Source of the DNA: Caldifarciminota bacterium
Lineage (GTDB): Bacteria > Hydrothermota > E44-bin80
Assembly (NCBI GenBank): GCA_023127905.1
Contig: JAGMEZ010000213.1
Coordinates: 1-5,903 of the forward strand
DNA length: 5,903 nt
Reading direction: 5' to 3'
The position numbers were made by a program, and so were the translations under genes. Below are positions 1 through 5,755 of the stretch, piece by piece. Under the pieces are notes generated by a model that saw nothing but the letters and a program-made list of their open reading frames with translations, had not been told where the DNA came from and ran no database searches. Each line of letters opens with the position of its first letter. Within the stretch, counting starts at the first letter, position 1.

Positions 1-947
1 ACGCTTAATCGGATATCCCACAAAGTGCGATTTAGCCCCAATAAGTAGTGAAGGTAGTCTTTCTCAACAACGCCGTCGGTAAGCGCTGGGGCATTCGAGT
101 TGAAATACTTTCCCCCGTAATAAGCACCTTCACCGTGCAAAACAAATCCACCCAGCGTTGCGCTAAAACTTCCGCCTGCGAGACTCAAACGGTGGTGCCT
201 AGGCGTTACAATCAGAGAATCCAACTGATGGGTATTTGGATTAATCGTCTTGGTAATGTGCATCGTTGGGTCATCGTCCCAGGCGTATCCTGCCATTATT
301 TCAAAATCTACCAGAGAAGTCAGAGCAGAGTGTTTTGCGAATACTTCGCTATTTTCCAGCATCCCTTTAATATCCTTTTCGGAATAATCGAAAGTTGGCT
401 GGATGGGAAAATCTGGCGTGACTCTCCATATCGAATTATCCTCCGGCATTCGCGTGGGTGTAAAAACGGGAACCCAGACAATCTCAAAGGTGTTATCTCC
501 CAGATAATAATCCAACTTAAATGCAGTAACTCCAGTCCGGATTTCATCAAAATCGGGAAGCAGGAATTCCCGCAAATCTTTGGGAGAAATAATGTCAGTG
601 ATGAAAACGCCATCCGCCTTTCCCCAAATAATCTGCTGTTTGCCGACGCGAATATCTATTGAGTTAAAATAGATGTCCAGATATGCCTCTCGTAAACCAA
701 TCTCCAAATCTTTATCAGCATAATGATAAAGGTAGGAATTTACTTTGAAGGCTACTTTGTCCTTGCTATATTCAAAATTCAGGTTAAAAGTATTCTGAAT
801 AATAGAATACTCATTATCACCCTTTAAAAGTACGCCGGTATAATTTCGGGCATAACCGGTTAAATTCAGAGATTGTGCATTCAGACTAATTGAAATCAAT
901 ATTACTGATAGAAATAACCAGATAGTCGTATGACTTTTATATTTCAT
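1..947 (-). CDS. Outer-membrane beta-barrel protein, DUF1302-like (3' end cut by window edge)
   Basis: An open frame runs from the ATG at 947-945 to the window edge, giving 315 residues with no stop; the C-terminus is missing. Residues 1-24 form a signal peptide (basic start, hydrophobic core, ending SLNAQ). The rest alternates short polar and aromatic strands typical of an outer-membrane barrel. Residues about 101-130 carry a VGKQQIIWGKADG segment followed by ISPKDLREFLLPDFDE, which I recognise as the conserved signature of DUF1302-type outer-membrane proteins. That family is often encoded beside RND/MMPL transporters and LolA-like proteins, as here. The start overlaps the stop of the preceding gene by 4 bp (ATGA), and AAGGGAG lies 6-7 bases upstream inside that gene, so translation is probably coupled. 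Inferred role: outer-membrane partner of the transporter, as receptor, channel or acceptor. Substrate unknown. The family call rests on recalled motifs; the barrel nature is more certain than the exact family. Confidence 0.78.
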   Translation of the reverse strand, partial: MKYKSHTTIWLFLSVILISISLNAQSLNLTGYARNYTGVLLKGDNEYSIIQNTFNLNFEYSKDKVAFKVNSYLYHYADKDLEIGLREAYLDIYFNSIDIRVGKQQIIWGKADGVFITDIISPKDLREFLLPDFDEIRTGVTAFKLDYYLGDNTFEIVWVPVFTPTRMPEDNSIWRVTPDFPIQPTFDYSEKDIKGMLENSEVFAKHSALTSLVDFEIMAGYAWDDDPTMHITKTINPNTHQLDSLIVTPRHHRLSLAGGSFSATLGGFVLHGEGAYYGGKYFNSNAPALTDGVVEKDYLHYLLGLNRTLWDIRLS

Positions 948-1732
948 TTCAGCTCCCTTTTCATCATTCTTTCGGTGAATTTATTATCAGGAATGCCGCT
1001 GTCAATAATTACATTTTTCAATTCCATCTTTGTAGTGTGGTCTTTTTGGACATTGCGCATTTCGGTTTGAAGAATCGTCCAATAGCCACTGATCTTTTCA
1101 TATTTTTTCACAGTTAAAATCTTCAGTAATTCGCCATCTTCGTCATAAAATTCTTTTTTTAGACCAATCCATTTGTCTTTGATAATCCAGGTTACAGTTC
1201 TGGAATACATATATTCTTCTTCATTAGGAATGCTTTCGACAACATAGCAATTCTCACCTTTGACATTTTCTTCCTTGAGCAATTTATGGGAATCTTCTGA
1301 AGGATATCGGTCGCCTAAATCGTCATAGGTAAAGTCGGACCCCATAAAGTAATCACTCTTACTATCACTGGAAATCCTCTTCACCTTTTTCAAAGCAGGC
1401 AGATAAATCCATTGGTCGTCATCCTTTCCTTCTTTATCGTAACTCCAATTCATAAAAGATGTGTTGCGTACATCTGCAGGGGAAGTGAAGAACATTATCT
1501 TCTTTTCGATTTTGCCAAAATCCTTAATAAACTGCTTGATTTTGCGTACCCGTTTATCACCTCGGGAATTTATCAATGTCATCGTTAAATCCGTCTGCGT
1601 ATCTTTTCCCGTTGGTAGTTCATAAACATTTTCGATTACTTTTAAACCAGTAATTTTTTCCTGTGCAAAAGTAGAAGTTGCTGCGGCAAGGAATATTGCC
1701 ACAATAATGAGTTGAATTTTTTTAATAGTCAT
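944..1732 (-). CDS. Periplasmic LolA-like protein (outer membrane lipoprotein-sorting protein family)
   Basis: This 262-aa protein has a signal peptide (MTIKKIQLIIVAIFLAAATSTFAQ, residues 1-24, cleavage probably after FA or AQ). No lipobox cysteine is present, so it should be soluble in the periplasm. The middle holds the motifs WIYLPALKKVKRI (108-120) and MGSDFTYDDLGDR (130-142), characteristic of the LolA-like family annotated as outer membrane lipoprotein-sorting protein (PF17131 type). These adopt a half-barrel fold with a hydrophobic cavity that can carry a lipid or acyl chain. Length is normal for the family. It starts 1 bp after the transporter gene ends, with AAAGGAG lying over that gene's last codons, and its own stop overlaps the barrel gene's start. 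Inferred role: periplasmic shuttle or docking factor between the inner-membrane RND pump and the outer-membrane barrel. A general LolA acting on lipoproteins is less likely, given the company it keeps. Confidence 0.88.
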   Translation of the reverse strand: MTIKKIQLIIVAIFLAAATSTFAQEKITGLKVIENVYELPTGKDTQTDLTMTLINSRGDKRVRKIKQFIKDFGKIEKKIMFFTSPADVRNTSFMNWSYDKEGKDDDQWIYLPALKKVKRISSDSKSDYFMGSDFTYDDLGDRYPSEDSHKLLKEENVKGENCYVVESIPNEEEYMYSRTVTWIIKDKWIGLKKEFYDEDGELLKILTVKKYEKISGYWTILQTEMRNVQKDHTTKMELKNVIIDSGIPDNKFTERMMKRELK

Positions 1733-1733
1733 T

Positions 1734-4037
1734 TTAGCTCTCCTTTTTTTGTTTGTTTTTTAAGAAATAAACGTTCGTCCGATACAGCAATAGAAACATG
1801 ATGGTAACTGTTCCGAGGAAGCTGGTAAACATGTTCAGGGATACCAAGGCTCCCAGTGTACGGTTGGGCGGAAACACGGAAAACAACAGTACCAGAAAAC
1901 CAGCAATAACAACAACGGCATTGAAGACAATGGCACGACCAGAATGATGCATAGTGAGTCGTATTGTCAGGTTCTTACTGCCAGTTTCAAGGGCATAGAT
2001 TTTATATCTTTCGATAAAATGGACGGCGTAATCTATACCGATTCCGATAGCGATGCTGGAAATCAAAGCGGTAGTGGTACTCAAGGGAATATCCAATATC
2101 CCCATAATGCCAAAACTGATTACCGCTGTAATGATGATAGGGACGGAACCGATAAGCCCTATGGCTAATTTCCTGAACATGAAAGTTAATAACACAACAA
2201 TGATAACAAGCGACATCAGCAGACTCAATATCTGTCCCTTCAATATCAAATCTGTGAATACCAACCCTTTATAACCTGAACCAGCATAGTTGATTTCAAC
2301 CTTCTTACTCTTGAAATCCTGTTCATAGTTTTCAATAACTGCAATAGCGCTTTTGATGGCTTTGGAGTTATCACTTTTTAGCTGAATTGTCAGATTAGCT
2401 CTTTTGTAATCATAATCCACCACTTCCCACAGGTTTTCCGGGTCGCCAGACATTTCATATAAAAGCAGATACTGGGCGACTAAGTCCTGCGAGCCAGGGA
2501 TACGATCATATTCTGCGCTGTCGGCGTGCATCACCTTGTTCATCCGCTTCAGATAGTCGCTCAGTGCAAAAGAGTTTCCAACTACCGCGAGGTTCTCAAC
2601 TTCTGTCTGAAGCTCATCCACTGTCCTCAGTATTGCGGGATTCTTGAAGCTGTCCTTGTCTTTTCCCTCCAGAACAACGTTCAAGGTAGAAGTGCCGCCG
2701 AAATGCTCGTTGATAAACTTGTCGGTGAGAACAATGTCGCTGTCTTTCTCAAATTTTTCTAAGAAGCTGGAATTGATCCAGACTCTTCCAACGCCGACAA
2801 TCGAGATAACAACAATGATGATGGCCGCGATAATTGTCGGGTATTTATATTTAACAATCTTATCAGCGAAAGAATATGCAAAACGGTCTTTATTTCTGGA
2901 TGTGCTCTCTTTTTGTTTTTTTCGTTTGGGCAACCCGAAGACCATTATCCCTGCAGGAATCAGAACGAGTGAAAAAAGCATAGCTGCCATCACACCAAAA
3001 GCGGTAAACAGACCGAAATATTTGATGGGATAAACCTGGGAGGTTAAAAGGGAAATGAATCCAACGGCAGTAGTTACAGAAGTCATCACTACCGGCTTCC
3101 ACATCCCATGGATCATATCCATAATGGCTTCTTTTTTCGAGGCATCCGGATTTTCGCCCAGGAACAGACGCAGATGGCTGTAAAGGTGAATCCCGTCAGC
3201 AACGCCGATAGCGATCAGCATCACTGGAATCATTGTGGAAAGCGCATAGATAGGTATATTCAGAGCGGCCATCAAGCCGAATGTCCAGACTGTACTGAAA
3301 AGCACTACCAATAAGGTAAAGATGGCATTTTTTACGCTGCGTAGAACCAGCAACAAAACCACGATAATAACCAGGATAACTATCGGTACCATTCGCTTCA
3401 TATCTCGCGGACCAAGATAAGCCATAGTTCCTTCTACGATGGGTCTGCCAGCTACATATAATTTTTCTGTCCCTTCGTATTTTTTCACCAGAGCCAGAAT
3501 ACGATGGTAAAACTCCTGTGAAAAAACATCGTCGCCTATCCTCGCGATAATGATTGATACCTTCTCATCGGTAGAAACCAAACGTCCAAAAACCATTTCA
3601 TTGCTGCGAACCTTGTGGCGCAAATCCTCCAATGCCTCGGCGGTTTTAGGAACCTTTTTGAAAAAGGCTTTGACATCCATTCCTTCTTCCGTGCCAATGA
3701 TATTATCCGCAGTATAAAGTGAAGTGACATCTCCCTTTTCTATCTCCTTCATCTTCTGCAGTTCTTTCGTCAGGTCTTTTATTTTCTTTATGGTTCCCTG
3801 ATTGTAAATACCATCTTTGTTTTCAATTGCGATGATAATGCCATCCTTGATATCGAACCATTCTTCTGCCTGGTTACTGTACACAAAAGCGGGATGCTCC
3901 TGTGGCATGTATTTGTCTAAATCGGTTTCCATGCGAGAATTGGTCTTCATTACCTTGAAAAATCCGGCTGAGATAATAAAAATCACCACTAGAACCAGCC
4001 AGGGGTATTTTAAAAGTCTGTTTAAAATGTTTTCCAT
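1734..4037 (-). CDS. RND-superfamily transporter, MMPL/HAE3-like
   Basis: This 767-aa inner-membrane protein has the duplicated RND layout. It runs: TM1 (about 11-29), a periplasmic domain (30-215), TM2-6 (216-234, 238-258, 262-284, 316-334, 338-366), and a basic cytoplasmic linker (KRKKQKES). Then come TM7 (400-419), a second periplasmic domain (420-600) and TM8-12 (603-752). Each half has the expected acidic residue in its fourth segment: D281 in IGVADGIHLYSHL and D669 in GIGIDYAVHFIERY. These are the likely proton-relay positions. The length fits small MMPL/HAE3 exporters rather than the roughly 1,000-aa AcrB type. I chose the ATG at 4037 because AAAGAGAGGT precedes it at 4050-4041. A GTG at 4082 would add 15 residues but has no ribosome site and lies in a repeat. 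It is the first gene of a three-gene operon. Proton-driven export of a lipid or hydrophobic compound is inferred; the substrate cannot be read from the sequence. Confidence 0.93.
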   Translation of the reverse strand: MENILNRLLKYPWLVLVVIFIISAGFFKVMKTNSRMETDLDKYMPQEHPAFVYSNQAEEWFDIKDGIIIAIENKDGIYNQGTIKKIKDLTKELQKMKEIEKGDVTSLYTADNIIGTEEGMDVKAFFKKVPKTAEALEDLRHKVRSNEMVFGRLVSTDEKVSIIIARIGDDVFSQEFYHRILALVKKYEGTEKLYVAGRPIVEGTMAYLGPRDMKRMVPIVILVIIVVLLLVLRSVKNAIFTLLVVLFSTVWTFGLMAALNIPIYALSTMIPVMLIAIGVADGIHLYSHLRLFLGENPDASKKEAIMDMIHGMWKPVVMTSVTTAVGFISLLTSQVYPIKYFGLFTAFGVMAAMLFSLVLIPAGIMVFGLPKRKKQKESTSRNKDRFAYSFADKIVKYKYPTIIAAIIIVVISIVGVGRVWINSSFLEKFEKDSDIVLTDKFINEHFGGTSTLNVVLEGKDKDSFKNPAILRTVDELQTEVENLAVVGNSFALSDYLKRMNKVMHADSAEYDRIPGSQDLVAQYLLLYEMSGDPENLWEVVDYDYKRANLTIQLKSDNSKAIKSAIAVIENYEQDFKSKKVEINYAGSGYKGLVFTDLILKGQILSLLMSLVIIVVLLTFMFRKLAIGLIGSVPIIITAVISFGIMGILDIPLSTTTALISSIAIGIGIDYAVHFIERYKIYALETGSKNLTIRLTMHHSGRAIVFNAVVVIAGFLVLLFSVFPPNRTLGALVSLNMFTSFLGTVTIMFLLLYRTNVYFLKNKQKKES

Positions 4038-4040
4038 ATT

Positions 4041-4050
4041 ACCTCTCTTT
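4041..4050 (-). promoter_or_regulatory. Ribosome binding site that fixes the transporter start
   Basis: On the minus strand AAAGAGAGGT lies just before AATATG, giving a purine-rich Shine-Dalgarno site about 4-5 bases from the ATG at 4037. The in-frame GTG at 4082 has no such site, so this decides the start. Confidence 0.7.
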
Positions 4051-4218
4051 TGAAAAAAGGGTTCTGTGAAAAACCTAACCACAGAGAGCGCAGAGGTTAT
4101 TTAGTTCCAATAACTTATGAAACATTGCCTTCCCTCCCCCCTCTGTGAACTCAAATGTGTTTCCTATCTCAAGCATTTCTCCTAACTTCTCTAAGCTGAA
4201 AGCTCAAATACTTATGCG

Positions 4219-4240
4219 TTTAGGAAAAGTATTTCCTAAA
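4219..4240. other. Perfect 9-bp hairpin in the transporter leader
   Basis: TTTAGGAAA (4219-4227) and TTTCCTAAA (4232-4240) are exact inverted copies around a 4-base loop. Read on either strand, the hairpin is not followed by a T run, so it does not look like an intrinsic terminator. It sits in the middle of the repeat-bounded leader and could be an RNA structure or the core of an inserted element. Confidence 0.5.
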
Positions 4241-4337
4241 ATGCTTCCCCTTATTTGCTTTCTCTGTATCAATTTATTAAGATTTCTTTGAGCTGTCATT
4301 ATTTTCACCTTTTGTCTTTTATGTTTTTTTTTGAGAA

Positions 4338-4361
4338 CACAGAGATGTTTTTTTCTCTGTG
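4338..4361. other. Hairpin at the right end of the leader repeat
   Basis: CACAGAGA (4338-4345) and TCTCTGTG (4354-4361) are exact 8-bp inverted copies around an 8-base, T-rich loop. The second arm is part of the CACAGAG repeat at 4355-4373, so this end of the element is itself palindromic. Confidence 0.5.
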
Positions 4362-4416
4362 ACCTCTGTGGTTTCCTTCATATTCTTTCTTATTATTTTT
4401 CCCAATACCGAAAAAA

Positions 4417-4436
4417 GTTTGTCAATATTAACTAAC
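4417..4436. promoter_or_regulatory. Probable second TetR operator with embedded -35 box for the transporter operon
   Basis: On the minus strand this site reads GTTAGTTAATATTGACAAAC. It matches the 20-bp core of the perfect palindrome upstream of the TetR gene at 18 of 20 positions. The two changed bases both fall in one hexamer and turn TTAACT into TTGACA (4425-4420), the consensus -35 box, directed toward the transporter operon. A matching -10 is not clear: at 17 bp the hexamer is GGAAAA, and the best nearby choice is AAAAAT at 19 bp (4400-4395). The site lies 16 bp past the TetR stop codon. Repressor binding here would block the operon promoter. The operator is well supported by similarity; the exact promoter is uncertain. 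Confidence 0.72.
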
Positions 4437-4452
4437 ATTTGTTATTAAAAAA

Positions 4453-5037
4453 TCATAGCACTATTAATTTTTTAATAGAATTCCACAAATTTGCTCCTTC
4501 CTTTTCCAAATCAAAAGAAAAACTTGATAAACGCCATTTTGTTACAATTAAACGTAATGTTCCCATTATAATCAATGAAAGTTGTTCTTTGAAAATATCA
4601 CTTCTTATTTCACCGCTCTTTTGACCTTTTTCAATTATTACTGAAATTGCGTCTTGATGTAATTTCATAATTAAAAACACTTCCTCAGATAATCGTTTAT
4701 CATTCTGAAATATTTCTTCTGAAAAAATAACAGCTGCCATAGCTGGCTTTGCGGTAAATTGTTGAAAATGACTAAAAAAGATTGATTCAAGCCGCTTTAC
4801 AGCAGATATTTCATAAGAAGTTATTCTCTCTAAAGTAGATTTTGTGTTATTTTTAAAGTGTGACAGAATACCCAATAAAATATCCATTTTATTACTAAAA
4901 TGCCGGTAAATCGCCGGTTCAGAAATTCCAATGCTTTTAGATATATTTTTAATAGTCAGTTCCTGGATGCCGCCTTTCGAAATCAGTTGGATCGATACAT
5001 CAATGATTTCTCTCTGTCTATCAGTAAAATCCGTCAT
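4453..5037 (-). CDS. TetR/AcrR-family transcriptional repressor
   Basis: This 194-aa protein is the usual TetR size. Residues 5-52 form the DNA-binding domain: helix 1 DRQREIIDVSIQLISKGG, then LTIKNISKSIGISEPAIYRHFSNK, where the helix-turn-helix ends in the typical YRHFSNK motif. The C-terminal part (about 60-194) is the helical ligand-binding and dimer domain, ending GTLRLIVTKWRLSSFSFDLEKEG, a stretch I have seen in many TetR regulators of efflux genes. GGGAGG lies 8 bases before the ATG. A near-consensus promoter and a perfect palindrome precede the gene, so it very probably represses itself. A near-identical site after the gene points to control of the transporter operon too. Its base composition looks more AT-rich than that of the transporter genes. 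The inducing ligand is unknown, but is plausibly the exported substrate. Confidence 0.95.
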   Translation of the reverse strand: MTDFTDRQREIIDVSIQLISKGGIQELTIKNISKSIGISEPAIYRHFSNKMDILLGILSHFKNNTKSTLERITSYEISAVKRLESIFFSHFQQFTAKPAMAAVIFSEEIFQNDKRLSEEVFLIMKLHQDAISVIIEKGQKSGEIRSDIFKEQLSLIIMGTLRLIVTKWRLSSFSFDLEKEGANLWNSIKKLIVL

Positions 5038-5045
5038 GAGACAAA

Positions 5046-5051
5046 CCTCCC
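5046..5051 (-). promoter_or_regulatory. Ribosome binding site of the TetR gene
   Basis: GGGAGG on the minus strand is 8 bases before the ATG at 5037. It abuts the 28-bp palindrome directly. Confidence 0.75.
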
Positions 5052-5079
5052 TATAGTTAGTTAATATTAACTAACTATA
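5052..5079. promoter_or_regulatory. Perfect 28-bp palindrome, probable TetR autoregulatory operator
   Basis: Each half is TATAGTTAGTTAAT and the second half is its exact reverse complement, centred between 5065 and 5066. It starts at the last base of the -10 box and ends next to the Shine-Dalgarno site, so it covers the transcription start. A bound TetR dimer, or pair of dimers, would shut off its own promoter. The 20-bp core recurs at 4417-4436. Confidence 0.85.
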
Positions 5080-5107
5080 ATATAATATAAATACTCGCCT
5101 TTGTCAA
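5079..5107 (-). promoter_or_regulatory. Sigma-70-type promoter of the TetR gene
   Basis: On the minus strand, TTGACA (5107-5102) is followed by a 17-bp spacer and TATATT (5084-5079). This is a full-consensus -35 box, ideal spacing and a -10 box with five of six consensus bases. Transcription should begin around 5070-5073, inside the palindrome. Confidence 0.85.
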
Positions 5108-5128
5108 GTATTTTTTGATAAGGTGTCG

Positions 5129-5140
5129 AGTTATATAACT
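5129..5140. promoter_or_regulatory. 12-bp palindrome upstream of the TetR promoter
   Basis: AGTTATATAACT is an exact palindrome 21 bp upstream of the TetR -35 box. Its AGTTA half-site also occurs within the 28-bp operator, so it could be a weaker accessory binding site. In such AT-rich DNA a palindrome of this size may also be chance. Confidence 0.3.
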
Positions 5141-5144
5141 TACC

Positions 5145-5169
5145 TTTGATAAGATCTCAGATTATCAAA
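5145..5169. other. AT-rich hairpin
   Basis: TTTGATAA (5145-5152) and TTATCAAA (5162-5169) pair exactly around a 9-base loop. TTTGATAAG also occurs as a direct copy at 5114-5122, 31 bp away. Neither strand shows the GC-rich stem plus T tract of a terminator close by. Confidence 0.4.
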
Positions 5170-5263
5170 ATAAAAGCCATTCTTTTTTTGATATTTGGTC
5201 AGTGAGGGTGTACTTGAAATAAATCCGCCAATGGACTTAAGGGGGCTTACTTAAGAGGACGGT

Positions 5264-5378
5264 GCACCTCAATATAAATATTCGGGACTTACAGCACCTC
5301 GATTGCACTCGGTATCTTCGACATCTCAATACTTCGATATCTTCGACTTGACATTGTGAACTGGTGTCACTTGACATT
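5264..5378. repeat. Degenerate tandem repeats, units of about 23-30 bp
   Basis: Related 10-mers recur at shortening intervals: GCACCTCAAT (5264), GCACCTCGAT (5294), ACATCTCAAT (5321), ACTTGACATT (5346) and ACTTGACATT again (5369). Another 10-mer, TATCTTCGAC, is repeated exactly at 5313-5322 and 5338-5347. This looks like a decayed tandem array. Spacers are neither uniform nor distinct enough for a CRISPR array, and no cas gene is near. Confidence 0.5.
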
Positions 5379-5443
5379 CTATATCTTATTTCTTAGCCTG
5401 ATCCCGATTTCCATGAACTTCATAGAATTCAGTTTAAGCTCAC

Positions 5444-5695
5444 CTACAAATGCGATTTCCTTTCTATTAGTTCCATTTTCTTCTCTCTATTCCACCCCTT
5501 TATCTGTTTTTCTCTTTTCATTGCAAGAGAAATGTTGGCATATTTCTCCAAATATACAAGTTTTACAGGGTAGCGATACTTTGTATACTTACAACCTTTA
5601 CCCGTGTTGTGTTCTCTTAATCTTTGCTTGAGATTGTGGGTAATACCCACATAGAAGGATTGGTCTTTACATTCAACAATATATAGATACCACAT
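5444..5695 (-). CDS. GIY-YIG domain protein (YhbQ/UvrC N-terminal-like, small nuclease family)
   Basis: This 83-aa protein is a stand-alone GIY-YIG domain. It opens with WYLYIVECKD, where the GIY position reads LYIV. It then has YVG (15-17) as the YIG motif, the conserved arginine region KQRLREHN (23-30, likely catalytic R25), and KYTKYRYPVKLVYLE. It ends with REKQIKGWNREKK (61-73), containing the likely metal-binding glutamate E62 and the typical IKGW. All key positions of the family appear present and the length is normal, so it is probably intact. Members are related to homing and repair nucleases, but their cell role is poorly known. The start follows an A-rich stretch without a clear Shine-Dalgarno site. 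The gene is 35 bp after the phosphorylase stop, with a repeat between them, so co-transcription is possible. A functional tie to the TetR operon is not supported. Confidence 0.9.
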   Translation of the reverse strand: MWYLYIVECKDQSFYVGITHNLKQRLREHNTGKGCKYTKYRYPVKLVYLEKYANISLAMKREKQIKGWNREKKMELIERKSHL

Positions 5696-5700
5696 TTTTT

Positions 5701-5755
5701 AGGTGTTAGGGACTAACCCTTCGGCTTCGCTCAGGATAAGAGCCTGCGGCTACCT
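5701..5755. repeat. Intergenic repeat of the CTTCGGCTTCGCTCAGG type with two small hairpins
   Basis: The core CCTTCGGCTTCGCTCAGG (5718-5735, plus strand) resembles short dispersed repeats that I recall from intergenic DNA of FCB-group genomes. To its left GTTAG/CTAAC (5705-5709, 5713-5717) and to its right AGCC/GGCT (5741-5744, 5748-5751) form short hairpins with 3-base loops. It overlaps the end of the phosphorylase reading frame and fills the gap before the GIY-YIG gene. Borders are approximate, and only one copy is in the window. Confidence 0.5.

Larger units (their letters stand above)
4078..4373. repeat. Leader segment bounded by inverted CACAGAG repeats, possible small inserted element
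   Basis: The left end reads AACCACAGAGAGCGCAGAG (4078-4096). The right end, on the minus strand, reads AACCACAGAGGTCACAGAG (4373-4355). They match at 16 of 19 positions, so the roughly 296-bp segment has terminal inverted repeats. Each end itself contains a 9-bp direct repeat of the kind NNCRCAGAG. A weaker copy (CCTCTGTGA, 4140-4148) lies inside. There is also an 8-bp internal inverted pair, AGCTCAAA (4201-4208) and TTTGAGCT (4287-4294), around a central hairpin. No open frame of note is inside. From general experience, CACAGAG-type repeats are scattered in intergenic DNA of several FCB and other anaerobic lineages. Whether this one moves, or is just two independent repeat copies, cannot be told from a single locus. 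Confidence 0.5.
5108..5443. other. Gene-free intergenic region with repeats
   Basis: I see no credible gene here in any frame. It holds a 12-bp palindrome (5129-5140), an AT-rich hairpin (5145-5169), two CTTAAG sites (5236-5241, 5250-5255) and a run of degenerate direct repeats (5264-5378). It separates the end of the nucleoside phosphorylase/GIY-YIG genes from the TetR promoter. I find no clear intrinsic terminator for the upstream genes. Confidence 0.6.

Noticed and set aside
48..662. 204-codon open frame on the plus strand
   Set aside because: It lies opposite the barrel gene, has no recognisable domain or signal and reads as the shadow of the minus-strand frame, whose signal peptide and DUF1302-like motif are convincing.
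4038..4082. GTG start at 4082 adding 15 residues to the transporter
   Set aside because: There is no ribosome site before it, the added residues lie over a CACAGAG repeat, and the ATG at 4037 has a good purine-rich site and begins directly with the typical short cytoplasmic tail before TM1.
5145..5190. Hairpin followed by a T run as an intrinsic terminator
   Set aside because: The stem is almost wholly A and T and the T run begins 13 bp after the stem, on the plus strand where there is no gene to terminate.
5264..5378. Repeats as a CRISPR array
   Set aside because: Repeat units are only about 10 bp, imperfect and irregularly spaced, and no cas genes are present.
5371..5399. Plus-strand promoter from the TTGACA at 5371-5376
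   Set aside because: No acceptable -10 box at 16-18 bp and no plus-strand gene downstream. The hexamer is part of the direct repeat.
5356..5631. 91-codon plus-strand open frame with hydrophobic residues
   Set aside because: It lies opposite the GIY-YIG gene and the hydrophobic look comes from the antisense of a lysine-rich protein. No ribosome site or known family.
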